Shown: positions 35,391-45,670, counted from the first letter of the stretch. The stretch: DNA of 64,000 bases from Devosia sp. SD17-2 (GCF_029201565.1 NZ_CP104002.1:2435001-2499000); one strand, 5' to 3'. The notes: generated by a model not told the origin, from the letters alone. Translations and numbers: made by a program.

Positions 35391-37748
35391 TCATTGGTGC
35401 CAGTGAAGTCGGAAACACGCTCTGTGCTTGCCGGGCGCGACCTGGCGGCGCACCGCTTCTCCCTCCGCCGCAGCGATTGCTTCGCCGTCGACGTCTATCT
35501 CGAAATACCGGGGAGCGAGGACGAGCTCGCCCAAACTGCCGTCCGGCACCGTGAACTCGTATGTCACCCGATTGCCATCGACGCTCCATGCGGCCTCGAT
35601 CCGGCCACGCGCACTGTCGTGATGGGCCGAAATGGGGGACAGGCTCGGCACGATAAGCGGCTCGAAAATGACCTTTGCAAACCCGGGCTGGTCCGGATCC
35701 GGCCGAAAGCCGGCGACTGCCTCGAAGAGCCACTGGCAGACCGCGCCATAGGCATAGTGATTATACGAATTCATCGTCGGCTCGAAAATCGACCCGTCGG
35801 CCTTGATCCCGTCCCAGCGCTCCCAGATCGTGGTCGCCCCGCGCTTCACCTGCGCCAGCCAGCCGGGCACTTCCTCCTGTAGGAACATGCTGGCGGCCAG
35901 TTCCGGCTCGCCGATCTTGACCAGAGCAGGCAGCAGCGCCGGCGTACCGATAAATCCGGTACCGATCCGCCCCCTCGCCCGGGCAATTGTCGCCCTGAAC
36001 CAATTCTTGGCAGCGGCAATGTGCTGGTCCGGGATAAGATCGTGCAAAAATGCCAGGGCATATGAACTCTGGTCGTCATAGAGCAGACGCCCTGCCGGCG
36101 TGATGAACTCCTCAGCGAATGCCGACTTTACCGCATCGGCCCGCGCCGCGAACTTGTGGGCCGCCTCGGTGTGTCCGAGCAATGCGGCAATTCGGGCGAT
36201 CTGGACGGACGACATATAAAGATAGATCGTGGCCGCCGCATCGTCCCCCATGGTCGGCACGGCCTTGAGGAAATCGTTCTGTGGCTACAACCAGTCCCCA
36301 AAGGTGAAACCCTTGATGTCCCAGTTTGACGGCGGCCGCACGATCGGCCCGCCGCTGATCGACCAGACAAAATCGTTCCAGCGGGTCATGGCCGGAAAGG
36401 CCTCTGCCAGAATGGCACGGTCCCCGTAATGTTCGTAAAGGGTCCATGGAATGACGCTGATGGCATCCCCCCAGCCGGTGGAGCCGGCATAGGCCGGGGT
36501 CTCGGGGCCAGCCTTCAAGCGTTGCGGACAGGGGGACACATGGGCAATCGCGCCATCCTCGTCCTGATCGACGATCATCTCGCGCACGAATTTTGTCAGA
36601 AAGGCATGACTGTCCGCGAGATAGCAGGCGGTCGGAGCAAAAACCTGCGCATCGCCAGTCCAGCCCAGGCGCTCGTCGCGTTGCGGACAGTCCGTGGGAA
36701 CGTCAATAAAATTGCCACGCTGCGACCAGATCGTGTTCTCGACAAGCCTGTCGACCAGGGGATTAGCCGACGAAAATGAGGCTGCAGCATGCGGCACTGA
36801 CGTGATTGGAACCGCGACGATCGTATCCAGCCGCACCCCACCTTCAACCGTTGCCCGAGCATAACGGAACCCCAGAAAGGTGAAGGTTGGGCGGTAGTCT
36901 TCAACTGCGCCGCCTGCAAAGGTGTAGTCGATTATCGCCTCTGCACTCCGATAGTTGACGTTGTAGAAATTCCCGTCCTTGTCGAGGATTTCAGCGTGTT
37001 CCAGAAGGACGCGGGCTCCTGGCTCGCCCATCCCCACGAAGGCGACGTAGCCGCCGATATTCTGGCCGAAATCGAATATCGTCCGTCCTTCAGCATCGAG
37101 CCAGCTGCGGATAGGCACCAGTTCGGCAAGCTCCTGTACGGGCCTGCACTCCTGGGCGATGAGGACCGACTGGTCGAAGTCGAGTATCTGGACCCCGTTG
37201 TCGGCTTGCGGCTTTACCCGGGCATCGAATTTTTCGCCGAAATAGATGCCGGATTTGCGCACCGGCGTTTCGCCGCTTAGCCAGCTATCATCTGTTGCGA
37301 CAATCACCTCGCCCGCGGGATCTCGCCGCAGTTCCGCGAAAGCACCGAGCCTGTCGCCCCAGACATTGTCCAGGTTGGCTCCACCCCAAACCAGAGGGGA
37401 GCGGAACCAGCCCTCGCCAAGCCAGATTTCGATCCTGTTCGCGCCCGGTACGAGCAGGTTGGCGACCGAATATTCCTGGAAGGCCAGACGCGCATCGTAG
37501 TTCGTCCAGCCCGGGGTCAGAACATCGGCGCCGACGCGCTGGCCGTTGATGAAGGCCCAATATAGGCCCCAGGCGGTAACAATCAGCGTCTCCGTACCGA
37601 CGACGGTGTCAATCGAGAACTTGGTGCAGACAAATGACCCAGCAGTGCCCACACCCTTGTCCGCAAGCGGGTGGATCATCTTTGCCGCCCAGCCATCTGG
37701 GCGTGCGAAAGGGTTCGCGGCCGCGCGCGGCAACGTCGGATCAGACAA
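35391..37748 (-). pseudogene. GH78 alpha-L-rhamnosidase with an in-frame amber stop
   Basis: Two minus-strand frames in the same phase (37748-36285 and 36284-35391) form one 786-codon gene split by a single TAG at 36285-36287 (codon 488). In the intact paralogue at 53665 the matching context GFTFGDWLQ has Gln, so one C-to-T change explains the stop. The N-terminal part has the carbohydrate-binding and Bac_rhamnosid domains and the GH78 motif DCPQRDERLGWTGDAQVF (about residue 352). The C-terminal part completes the six-hairpin barrel (IPDQHIAAAKNWF, GTGFIGTPALLPAL, SYNHYAYGAVCQWL). Without suppression the product lacks half its catalytic barrel. The sugar-binding gene follows after 29 bp. Confidence 0.9.
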
Positions 37749-37796
37749 GATGGAACTCCTCCGCCCAGCGTTGAACGCCGATGTGCACTGTTATTT

Positions 37797-37810
37797 GTAT
37801 AACGTTGTAC
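37797..37810. promoter_or_regulatory. LacI-type operator candidate upstream of the GH78 relic
   Basis: Near-palindrome GTATAACGTTGTAC with the central CG typical of LacI-family operators, 49 bases upstream of the GH78 start. Its half-site GTATAACG resembles GTAGAACG in the 56084-56113 region, so the LacI protein at 56178 may control both loci. Confidence 0.5.
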
Positions 37811-38021
37811 AGCCGAAATCGGATTGCAAGCGGAAACCGCACGGGCAATTCGTTGCTGGCCGGACACCCCAGCTGTCAGCAGTGCGTTCGCCCGGTGACG
37901 TTGGGATCGGGGTAGGACAGTCTTTAAGTGGATTGCTTATCTCCTCGTTTGCTGATGCAAATCGGGGACTGTATCCATGTCGCTGTAACGCGTTATAAAA
38001 TCGGTCCGGGCTCCACTGCGA

Positions 38022-38951
38022 ATGTACTCCTATCTGCTGCATCGGCTGGGAATGATGGTGCTGACGTTGTGGGCCATCGTCACGCTGACCTTCTTCCTCA
38101 TGCACGCCGTTCCTGGTGGACCTTTTGTCTCCGAGCGCATGCTGGCGCCCGAAATTGAGGCTGCGCTGAACGCGAAATATGGCCTCGACCAGCCCGTCTG
38201 GCAGCAATATCTGAACTATCTCTCGGGCATCTTGCGCCTCGATCTGGGTCCGTCATTCAAATATCCGGGTGTGTCGGTTAATTCGATGATCGCAGCCGGC
38301 CTGCCGGTGACGCTGAGCACAGGGCTGCTCGCCATAATCTGCGTCGTTGCGCTGGGCGTGCCGCTCGGCATCGTCGCCGCGCTCAACCGCAACCGCTGGC
38401 CAGACACGACGGTCATGATGATTGCCACCCTGGGCGTCGCCATCCCGAGCTATGTGATTGCGACAGTCACGCTTTATGTGTTTGCCCTACGCCTTGGCTG
38501 GGTACCGACGTTCGGGCTCGACAACTGGCGAGGCTACATCCTGCCGGTCTTTGCGCTCTCGGGCTTCTGGATCTCCTTTATCTCTCGCCTGACCCGTTCC
38601 TCGTTGCTCGAGACGCTCGAGCAGGACTACATGACGACGGCGCGGGCCAAGGGCTTGCGCAAGGGTCAGATCCTCTTCAAGCACGGCCTGCGCAATTCCC
38701 TGTTGCCGGTCGTGACCGTCCTGGGGCCGGTCGTCGCCAACCTCATCACCGGCTCATTCGTCATTGAGCAGATCTTTGCCCTGCCCGGCATCGGTCGGCA
38801 CTTCGTGCTCTCCATCACCAATCGCGATTACACGGCCATCATGGGCATCACGATCTTCTACGCCGCCATCCTGATGGTGATGATCCTGATCGTTGACCTG
38901 CTCTATGTCTGGCTCGATCCGCGCATCAAACTCTCCAAGGCCAGCGCATGA
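38022..38951 (+). CDS. oppB: Peptide ABC transporter permease OppB/DppB type
   Basis: Inner-membrane permease of 309 aa, six segments. N-terminal MYSYLLHRLGMMVLTLWAIVTLTFFLMHAVPGGPF is the DppB/OppB signature. The EAA loop is LLETLEQDYMTTARAKGLRKGQIL near the C-terminus, where the ATPases dock. It is first in a five-gene operon whose members overlap by 4 bp, so all are coupled. The upstream 273-bp gap is shared with the divergent GH78 relic. Confidence 0.95.
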   Translation: MYSYLLHRLGMMVLTLWAIVTLTFFLMHAVPGGPFVSERMLAPEIEAALNAKYGLDQPVWQQYLNYLSGILRLDLGPSFKYPGVSVNSMIAAGLPVTLSTGLLAIICVVALGVPLGIVAALNRNRWPDTTVMMIATLGVAIPSYVIATVTLYVFALRLGWVPTFGLDNWRGYILPVFALSGFWISFISRLTRSSLLETLEQDYMTTARAKGLRKGQILFKHGLRNSLLPVVTVLGPVVANLITGSFVIEQIFALPGIGRHFVLSITNRDYTAIMGITIFYAAILMVMILIVDLLYVWLDPRIKLSKASA

Positions 38952-40120
38952 GCGATATCGCACGCGAAATGTGGGACAAGGCACCGCCCGCGGCCACAGC
39001 CACACCGGTACCGCCGCCAGCACCAACCTATGGGCAGGAAGTGCGCCGACGGCTATGGGCCAACAAGCCCGCCGTCGCCAGCATCATCTTCATCATTCTG
39101 CTTGTTCTGGCGGCGTTCTTTGGTCCGTATTTCTCACCCCATACCTATTTCAAGCAGGATCTGAAGCTCGCCAATATTCCCCCGGCGTTCGAGACTTACA
39201 GCGTCGTAGACAGCACCGGCGCCACGACGCGGTTTTTCCTCAATGCCTCCAACTTCAACCTCTATGAGGTGGATGCTGACGGGAATGTCCTCGGCCTGCT
39301 GCGCGGCGGCCGAAAGGACATGATCAAGAAGGCTCAGCCCTTCGAGTTCGGCGATCTCACCATCACGCTCGACTATTCAAAGCTTCCCGTCCGCCTCATC
39401 ACTGAGGATGGCGCGGAGGTACGGCCATCGGGCTGGAGCTGGAACAAGACCTATCTGTTCGGCACCGACCAGCTTGGCCGCGACATTCTCGTTCGCCAGC
39501 TCTATGGCGCGCAGATTTCGCTGACCGTGGCCTTCGTCGCTACGCTGGTGAACTTCTTCATCGGAGTGTTTTACGGCGGCATCGCCGGTTACCTTGGCGG
39601 CCGAGCTGACGCGATCATGATGCGCATCGTCGAGATCATCTCGACCATTCCGCTGACGCTCTATGTCGTGCTCCTGATGGTGGTGTTCGACTCTGGTCTT
39701 CTCTCCATCATCGTCGCCATCGGTTCGGTGTTCTGGGTCGACATGGCGCGTATCGTGCGCGGCCAGATCCTCGGCCTCAAAGCACAGGATTATGTTGCGG
39801 CGGCGCGAACCATGGGCGCGTCCCCTGCCCGCATCCTCGTTCGGCACCTGTTGCCCAACTCCATCGGCCCGATCATCGTCACGCTGACCATGATGATCCC
39901 CTCGGCCATCTTCATCGAGAGCTTCATGAGCTTCATCGGCCTCGGGGTAACACCGCCGCTGGCGTCCTGGGGGTCGCTGACCTCCGAGGCTGTCGAAACC
40001 ATGCGCGCCTACCCGCACCAATTGTTTTTCCCTGCAGCGGCCATTTCGCTGACCATGTTCGCCTTCAATTTCCTCGGTGACGGTCTGCGCGACGCCCTCG
40101 ATCCAAGGTTGCGCGGATGA
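38948..40120 (+). CDS. oppC: Peptide ABC transporter permease OppC type with long periplasmic insert
   Basis: Permease of 390 aa, longer than the usual 280-300. After the N-terminal cytosolic tail and TM1 (SIIFIILLVLAAFFGPYF) there is about 110 residues of soluble sequence (about 55-165: residues around NLYEVDADGNVLGLL and FGDLTITLDYSKLPV) before the conserved FGTDQLGRDILVRQLYGA and the remaining segments with EAA loop YVAAARTMGASPARIL. The insert probably faces the periplasm and may contact the binding protein. It overlaps oppB and oppD by 4 bp each. Confidence 0.93.
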   Translation: MSDIAREMWDKAPPAATATPVPPPAPTYGQEVRRRLWANKPAVASIIFIILLVLAAFFGPYFSPHTYFKQDLKLANIPPAFETYSVVDSTGATTRFFLNASNFNLYEVDADGNVLGLLRGGRKDMIKKAQPFEFGDLTITLDYSKLPVRLITEDGAEVRPSGWSWNKTYLFGTDQLGRDILVRQLYGAQISLTVAFVATLVNFFIGVFYGGIAGYLGGRADAIMMRIVEIISTIPLTLYVVLLMVVFDSGLLSIIVAIGSVFWVDMARIVRGQILGLKAQDYVAAARTMGASPARILVRHLLPNSIGPIIVTLTMMIPSAIFIESFMSFIGLGVTPPLASWGSLTSEAVETMRAYPHQLFFPAAAISLTMFAFNFLGDGLRDALDPRLRG

Positions 40121-41121
40121 GCGAGCCCATTCTTTCGGTCAAAAACCTCAGCACCTCGTTCTTCACGCGTCGCGGCGAAGTTCAGGCCGTCCGCGGCGTC
40201 AGCTTCGATGTCTATCCCGGCGAGATCCTTGGCCTTGTCGGGGAAAGCGGCTCGGGCAAGTCGATCACCTGCATGTCAGTGCTGAAACTGCTCAAGGCTG
40301 GCGGCCAGATCAAATCAGGCACCGCCACATTTGAGGGTGTGGACCTGCTCTCGCTGGACGAAACCGCCTTGTCGGATCTTCGCGGCAATCGCATCGGGGT
40401 GATTTTTCAGGACCCCATGACCTCGCTCAACCCCACCCTGACCGTGGGCGAGCAGGTGATGGAAACCATCCTTCGCCATCGCAAGGCCAGCCGCGCAGAA
40501 GCCCGCGCCCGCGCCATCGAACTTTTCGAGCTCGTCCGCATCCCTTCGGCTGCTGATCGCCTCAATTCCTACCCGCACGAATTTTCCGGCGGCATGCGCC
40601 AGCGGGTGATGATCGCCATGGCGCTCGCCTGCGATCCAAAACTGCTGATCGCCGACGAGCCAACAACCGCCCTCGACGTCACCATCCAGCGCCAGATCCT
40701 GGCATTGCTCAAAGATCTGCAGCAGCGCCTTGGCATGGCGGTCATTCTCATCACCCACGACCTCGGCGTCATTGCCGAAGTGACCGACCGCGTGTTGGTA
40801 CTCTATGGTGGCCTCGTCATGGAAACCGCCCCGGTGAGCGACCTCTTCGCCCGTCCCGGCCACCCCTATACAACCGGGCTGCTGAGCGCCGTACCAGACC
40901 TCCGCGACGACACGCACCGGCGGCTGACACCTATCCCCGGCAGTCCGCCCAACATGCTGGCGCCGCCACCGGGATGCCCCTTTGCCCCTCGCTGCCCCCA
41001 CGCCATGAACCATTGCATCACGGCCCTTCCGCCGCTCTTCGGCGATGCCCACCAGTCCCGCTGCTGGCTTCAGCATCCTGATGCGCCGAAGTCGGGCGCC
41101 GTTCACGAGGTGGCCGCATGA
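40117..41121 (+). CDS. oppD: Peptide ABC transporter ATPase OppD type
   Basis: Cytosolic ATPase of 334 aa: Walker [10 protein letters not shown]-loop [13 protein letters not shown], signature [22 protein letters not shown], Walker [13 protein letters not shown] and the switch His in LITHDLGV. The C-terminal oligopeptide domain has the four-Cys iron-sulfur-type pattern ([12 protein letters not shown] then C further on), as in OppD/DppD. Coupled to neighbours by 4-bp overlaps. Confidence 0.96.
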   Translation: MSEPILSVKNLSTSFFTRRGEVQAVRGVSFDVYPGEILGLVGESGSGKSITCMSVLKLLKAGGQIKSGTATFEGVDLLSLDETALSDLRGNRIGVIFQDPMTSLNPTLTVGEQVMETILRHRKASRAEARARAIELFELVRIPSAADRLNSYPHEFSGGMRQRVMIAMALACDPKLLIADEPTTALDVTIQRQILALLKDLQQRLGMAVILITHDLGVIAEVTDRVLVLYGGLVMETAPVSDLFARPGHPYTTGLLSAVPDLRDDTHRRLTPIPGSPPNMLAPPPGCPFAPRCPHAMNHCITALPPLFGDAHQSRCWLQHPDAPKSGAVHEVAA

Positions 41122-42134
41122 GCGAGCAACCCCTCCTGTCCCTCCGCAACGTGACCAAGCATTTCGCCCTGCCTGCAGGACCATTTGCCGCCAAGCCCAT
41201 TCTGCGCGCCGTTGACGGCGTCGATCTCGACCTGATGAAGGGCGAAACCCTCGGTCTGGTCGGGGAGAGCGGCTGCGGGAAGTCGACACTTGCCCGGACG
41301 GTCATTCGCCTCCACGAGCCCACTTCGGGCCAAATTCTCTTCAAAGGCCAGGACGTCGCCAAGGCGCCCGAGAGCCAATTGAGTGCATTCCGGCGTCAGG
41401 TCCAGATGATTTTCCAGGACCCTTACGCCAGCCTCAATCCCCGCATGAGCGTTGGCGAGCTGATCGCCGAGCCACTGGAGATCGCCCGCATCGGCTCCCC
41501 AGCTGATCGCCGGAAAAAAGTCGCCGATCTCATTGATCGCGTTGGCCTTCCGTCTGACAGCGCAGCCCGATTTGCCCATGAATTTTCCGGCGGCCAGCGT
41601 CAACGCATCGGCATTGCCCGCGCCATTGCTCTCGAACCCGATCTGGTCATCTGCGACGAACCAATTTCGGCCCTCGACGTGTCGGTGCAGGCGCAGGTCG
41701 TCAACATGATTGAGGACCTGCAGGCTGAACTGGGCCTGACCTATCTCTTCATCACCCACGATCTTTCAATGGTCCGGCACATCTCAGACCGCATCGGGGT
41801 CATGTATCTGGGCAAGATCGTCGAGCTGGCGGCAAGCAGCGAGCTCTATCACCGTCCTTCCCATCCCTATACGCAGGCGCTGCTCTCAGCCATTCCGGTG
41901 CCTGATCCGGCGGCGAAACGCGCGGTCGAACCCATGCAGGGGGAAATCCCCAGCGCGCTCGACATTCCATCAGGCTGTCGCTTCCGTACCCGCTGCCCGC
42001 TCGCGACCGAGTTGTGCGCGCGGGTCGAGCCGCAGCTTACCGACCTTGGCAATGGACATGTGTCCGCCTGCCATTACGCCAAAGACCTGGCTCAAGGGAC
42101 CAGTTCGACATTGCAACAGGAGAGAATGCGATGA
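41118..42134 (+). CDS. oppF: Peptide ABC transporter ATPase OppF type
   Basis: Second ATPase of the importer, 338 aa: Walker A GESGCGKS, Q-loop IFQDPYASLNPRM, signature FSGGQRQRIGIARAIALEPDL, Walker B VICDEPISALD, switch His ITHDLSM, and a C-terminal Cys-containing oligopeptide domain (CRFRTRCPLATELC). It forms a heterodimer with OppD. The stop TGA overlaps the oppA ATG. Confidence 0.96.
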   Translation: MSEQPLLSLRNVTKHFALPAGPFAAKPILRAVDGVDLDLMKGETLGLVGESGCGKSTLARTVIRLHEPTSGQILFKGQDVAKAPESQLSAFRRQVQMIFQDPYASLNPRMSVGELIAEPLEIARIGSPADRRKKVADLIDRVGLPSDSAARFAHEFSGGQRQRIGIARAIALEPDLVICDEPISALDVSVQAQVVNMIEDLQAELGLTYLFITHDLSMVRHISDRIGVMYLGKIVELAASSELYHRPSHPYTQALLSAIPVPDPAAKRAVEPMQGEIPSALDIPSGCRFRTRCPLATELCARVEPQLTDLGNGHVSACHYAKDLAQGTSSTLQQERMR

Positions 42135-43711
42135 ACAAGATGCTATTGCCGCTGATGACAGCGGCCCTGATGGCGAGCACCGGAGGGGTTTGGGCCGCAG
42201 GCGAGCTGACCTATGTGGTCAACAACGAAAGCGCCAAGTACGATCCCGGCACGACCGCCGAGACATTCGCCGCTCCCATCATCGGCAACACATTCGAAGG
42301 CCTCGTGCGGATGGACGCCGAAGGCCAGGTTGTTCCTGCTCTGGCTGAATCCTGGGAAGTGTCCGAGGACGGCCTGACCTACACCTTCACCCTGCGCGAT
42401 GCGAAGTGGTCCGATGGGGAGCCCGTGAAGGCGTCCGACTTCGTTTATGCCTGGAAGCGCGTGCTTGATCCCGCAACCGGCGCGATGAACTCTCAGATGC
42501 TCTACCACATCGTCGGTGCGGAAGAGGCCTATGGCGGCGCGGACAGCGAAGCCATCGCTATCTCGGCACCGGATGACAAGACGCTCACGTTCACGCTCAA
42601 GCAGCGCGTGCCCTATATGCTGCAGCTGCTCAATTACCCGGCCTTCTACCCGGTGCGCGAAGACGTTGTCTCCGCTGATCCGGAAGGCTGGACCCGTAAT
42701 CCCGCTACCTTCATCGGCACTGGCCCGTTCCGAGTCAGCGCGTTCAACGCCGGCGAGTCCGTCGTGTTCGAAAAGAACCCGAACTATTATGCTGCCGACG
42801 AAGTCAGCCTCGACAAGCTGACCTTCCGCCTGATCCCCGATCCCGCAACGGCCCTGGCTGCCATGGAAGCCGGTGATGTCGACGGCATCGAGTCCGTACC
42901 AGCGCCCGAAATTCCGCGCCTTTCGGTCGAATCTGATGCGTTCCTCGTCGTTCCTGCCCTTGGCACGACCTACGCAATGTTCAACCCGAACCAGGCGCCA
43001 CTCGACAATCTGAACGTCCGCAAGGCCCTGTCCATGGCCATCGACCGTTCCGAAATCATCGAGTTCGTGCTTCAGTCGGCCGACACCCCGGCACTGGGTC
43101 TGGTTCCCCCGGGCATGAGCCTCGGCGGTGAAGACTTCACCGATGGCCGCGACAATTTCGGCCTCTCGGAAACTGCGGACATTGAAGGCGCTCAGGCTGC
43201 CCTGGCAGAAGCCGGCTACCCGAATGGCGAAGGCTTCCCCGAGACCGTCTTCATCACCTACACCTCGCCGCCGATCGAAAAGCTCCTCGAAGCGATCCAG
43301 CAGATGTGGAAGGAAAACCTCAACATCGACGTGAAGATCGAAGCCACCGAATGGCAGGTCTATTATCCGGAAGTGCAGAAGGTCGAATACCAGATCTCCC
43401 AGATGGGCTGGGGTGCTGACTATCCGCACCCGATGACCTTCCTCGACAACTTCGTCACCGGTTCGCCCAACAACCTCAACAACTGGTCGAATGCCGATTA
43501 CGACACCGAAATCGCTGCTGCCAAGGCGGCAAGCGACGAGGCGACCTCGCGCGATCACATGCGTGCAGCCGAAGCGATCCTGATGAACGATCACTCCATC
43601 CTGCCGCAGTATCACCGCTACAACTACATGATGATGAGCCCGAAGGTCTCCGGCTTCTGGCGCTCCCCGCTCAACGTCCCGTATTTCCGCGACGCTGAAA
43701 TCTCCGAATAA
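42131..43711 (+). CDS. oppA: Peptide-binding protein OppA type
   Basis: Extracytoplasmic binding protein of 526 aa from ATG 42131, which overlaps the oppF stop and is preceded by AGGAGAG; a longer frame upstream overlaps oppF and is not used. Signal peptide to about residue 24 (GGVWAAG). Family 5 features: PGTTAETFAAPIIGNTFEGLV, LAESWEVSEDGLTYTFTLRDAKWSDGEPVKASDFVYAW, FIGTGPFRVSAF and the C-terminal YYPEVQKVEYQISQMGWGADYPHPM. It resembles E. coli OppA/MppA more than DppA. Last gene of the operon; a strong hairpin follows. Confidence 0.95.
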   Translation: MNKMLLPLMTAALMASTGGVWAAGELTYVVNNESAKYDPGTTAETFAAPIIGNTFEGLVRMDAEGQVVPALAESWEVSEDGLTYTFTLRDAKWSDGEPVKASDFVYAWKRVLDPATGAMNSQMLYHIVGAEEAYGGADSEAIAISAPDDKTLTFTLKQRVPYMLQLLNYPAFYPVREDVVSADPEGWTRNPATFIGTGPFRVSAFNAGESVVFEKNPNYYAADEVSLDKLTFRLIPDPATALAAMEAGDVDGIESVPAPEIPRLSVESDAFLVVPALGTTYAMFNPNQAPLDNLNVRKALSMAIDRSEIIEFVLQSADTPALGLVPPGMSLGGEDFTDGRDNFGLSETADIEGAQAALAEAGYPNGEGFPETVFITYTSPPIEKLLEAIQQMWKENLNIDVKIEATEWQVYYPEVQKVEYQISQMGWGADYPHPMTFLDNFVTGSPNNLNNWSNADYDTEIAAAKAASDEATSRDHMRAAEAILMNDHSILPQYHRYNYMMMSPKVSGFWRSPLNVPYFRDAEISE

Positions 43712-43721
43712 ACTGCCAATC

Positions 43722-43746
43722 GCTCCCGCCCCAAAAGGGCGGGAGC
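43722..43746 (+). terminator. Stem-loop after oppA
   Basis: Perfect 10-bp stem GCTCCCGCCC/GGGCGGGAGC with a 5-base A-rich loop. It lacks a proper T-run (CTCTCT follows), so it may be a weak terminator or protect the opp mRNA 3' end. Confidence 0.65.
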
Positions 43747-43758
43747 CTCTCTAAAGGG

Positions 43759-44292
43759 ATGCCTCTCTTGCCCGTTTCCGTAAATATCGAGACCGAGCTC
43801 GGCGCTTTCACAGTGTCGGTCGACACCGAAAATGCCCCCATCACTGCCGCCAATTTCCTGGCCTATGTCGATGGCGGTCACATTGACCACTCGACCGCCT
43901 ACCGTATCGTCACCATGGCAAACCAGCCGGCAGAGACCGTCCACAAGATCGAAGTGGTGCAGTGGGGCCCTCAGGCATCCGAGGACAACCCGTCTGCTTT
44001 CCCCGCGATTGCTCACGAAACTACAGAGACAACGGGGCTCCGGCACAAGCATCTGACCATTTCGATGGCGCGTTTCGATCCTGGCACCGCCAGCTCGGAA
44101 TTCTTCATATGCATCGGTGATCAGCCCCAACTCGATTTTGGCGGCATGCGCAATCCCGACGGCCAGGGCTTTGCTGCCTTCGGCACGGTGATCGCTGGCG
44201 AAGACGTTGTTCTGAAAATATTCGGAACCGCGGCGGCCGATACCGAATATCCGCCGGAACCGCTGAAGTTCCTGCGCTGCTACCGGGCGTAA
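43759..44292 (+). CDS. Cyclophilin-type peptidyl-prolyl isomerase
   Basis: Cyclophilin of 177 aa, no signal peptide, so probably cytosolic. Conserved blocks: INIETELG-type start, APITAANFLAYVDGG, HSTAYRIV, LTISMARFDPGTASSEFFICIGDQPQLDFGG and GFAAFGTVIAGEDVVLKI. Key residues such as the Arg in YRIV and the Phe in SEFFI are present, though the usual FHR is YRI, so activity may be reduced. It follows the opp hairpin, 47 bp after oppA. Confidence 0.9.
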   Translation: MPLLPVSVNIETELGAFTVSVDTENAPITAANFLAYVDGGHIDHSTAYRIVTMANQPAETVHKIEVVQWGPQASEDNPSAFPAIAHETTETTGLRHKHLTISMARFDPGTASSEFFICIGDQPQLDFGGMRNPDGQGFAAFGTVIAGEDVVLKIFGTAAADTEYPPEPLKFLRCYRA

Positions 44293-44333
44293 GCAACGCC
44301 TGGCACCAGCCGCAAGATTTGCCCCTCCCCGCG

Positions 44334-44825
44334 TCAGGGGCAGTTTTGCAGCACTCTGGCGATGGTCGACTTTGAGCCCTTCGCCCCGAACATGTTGGGA
44401 TCGACGGCTTCGAAGCCAATCCCGCCTTTTGATCGCACGAAGGCCACGCGAATGGTCGCCCGTGCATTCTGGGCAATCCGTGCCCACTGCCGCGCCACCG
44501 GCCCACGCACAATGACCGAGCTTCCGTCGAGGTGAACCAGCGGCATGTCCTGCGCAAAACTGGTATTCCCCGACAGCGCTGACGAAGCCGTGGCTGCATC
44601 GGGCGTAATGGCCGCGCTCGTGGCCGAAGCAACGGCAATCGTTTTGTCCGGGGTGCGCACCCAGAATCCCATGGCGAGTACGCCGCCACGGCAGGCGAAC
44701 TGGAACTGCGCGTCGCCATTGTCGACATAGGCGATCGGCGTTCCCCCTCCCTCATAACGCCATTGCTCGGCCGCCACCGGAGCAATCATCGCAACGCAGG
44801 TGGCGGCAGTGAGGAAGAGGCGCAT
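44334..44825 (-). CDS. Exported protein of unknown function
   Basis: Protein of 163 aa with a signal peptide (MRLFLTAATCVAMIAPVAAE) and a mature domain of beta-rich look (AYVDNGDAQFQFACRGGVLAMGFWV, MPLVHLDGSSVIVRGPVARQW) with two cysteines, one at the C-terminus, that may pair. No family recognised. It is convergent with the cyclophilin gene. Confidence 0.75.
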   Translation of the reverse strand: MRLFLTAATCVAMIAPVAAEQWRYEGGGTPIAYVDNGDAQFQFACRGGVLAMGFWVRTPDKTIAVASATSAAITPDAATASSALSGNTSFAQDMPLVHLDGSSVIVRGPVARQWARIAQNARATIRVAFVRSKGGIGFEAVDPNMFGAKGSKSTIARVLQNCP

Positions 44826-44984
44826 GGTGTGATGTCCGCGGAGATAAAATCAGCCGCTACCGGACGCGAACGGTCTTAACAAACTCTTTCACGACGCAAG
44901 TGATCAAGCCAAAATGATTGCCACGTCGAAACCGCTGGCACTCATTCGTCCTGACGATAAGCTCATCTTACGGAGGAAATCCAC

Positions 44985-45323
44985 ATGGCCCGCTTTCTCG
45001 CCGTCTACACCATGCAACCGGAAGATCTCGCTCGTTTCCGCGCCATGCCTAAATCGGATCAGGACGCCATCGACGCCGCAGGGCTGCCGAAGTGGCAAGA
45101 ATGGGAAGAGCGCCATTCAGCCGCTTTCGCCGACCCTGGCGGCATGGTTGGCAAGACGCTGCGTGTCAGCCGGAGCGGCGTAGCTGCTGCTACCAACGCG
45201 ATCTGTGGTTATGTCGTTGTCGAGGCCGATAGCATCGAAGCCGCCGCGCGCCTTTTCGAAGATCATCCGCATTTCAGGATCTTCCCCGGCGACGCCGTCG
45301 ACATCATGCCGTTCGTGACCTGA
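44985..45323 (+). CDS. YCII-related small protein
   Basis: Protein of 112 aa with a ferredoxin-like YCII pattern: ARFLAVYTMQPEDLARFRAMP, an acid-rich WQEWEERHSAAFADPGGMVGKTLRV, and VVEADSIEAAARLFEDHPHFRIFPGDAVDIMPF. GGAGG lies 8 bases before the ATG. Function unknown. A hairpin terminator follows. Confidence 0.8.
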   Translation: MARFLAVYTMQPEDLARFRAMPKSDQDAIDAAGLPKWQEWEERHSAAFADPGGMVGKTLRVSRSGVAAATNAICGYVVVEADSIEAAARLFEDHPHFRIFPGDAVDIMPFVT

Positions 45324-45339
45324 TCACGTTCCTTCGCAA

Positions 45340-45360
45340 GGTAGCATTTGCTATCTTTTT
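45340..45360 (+). terminator. Terminator after the YCII-like gene
   Basis: Six-bp stem GGTAGC/GCTATC (one G-T pair) with an ATTT loop, followed by TTTTT. Seventeen bases after the stop codon. Confidence 0.75.
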
Positions 45361-45415
45361 CAACCGGTCAGCAACGGCCACGCTGGAGTGTGCGTTATGG
45401 CCGGCGGAGGAAAAG

Positions 45416-45649
45416 ATGAGCCAGTCACACTTCATCGTCTATGAACGCGACGCAAAGTGGCAGTTTACCAACAAGGGCAGCATCACAGCGCCGTTCGACA
45501 ACCGCTTCGAGGCAATCGAGGCCGCTATCGGCGCTGCCCGAACCAGCGGCGACCCCCATTCAATTGTCATCGTCCAAGACCCCGGAACGGACGAGGAAAT
45601 TGTTTGGCGGCACACTGAAGACAGCGCCGAGAACAGCGAAGAGTTTTAA
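45416..45649 (+). CDS. Small DUF2188-like protein
   Basis: Acidic protein of 77 aa of DUF2188-like pattern (SHFIVYERDAKWQFTNKGSITAPFDNRFEAIEAAIGAA, then SIVIVQDPGTDEEIVWRH). GGAGG upstream of the ATG. Function unknown. Downstream on the other strand lies the GreA-like gene. Confidence 0.7.
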   Translation: MSQSHFIVYERDAKWQFTNKGSITAPFDNRFEAIEAAIGAARTSGDPHSIVIVQDPGTDEEIVWRHTEDSAENSEEF

Positions 45650-45670
45650 GGCTTGAAGCAGTGCGACGCC

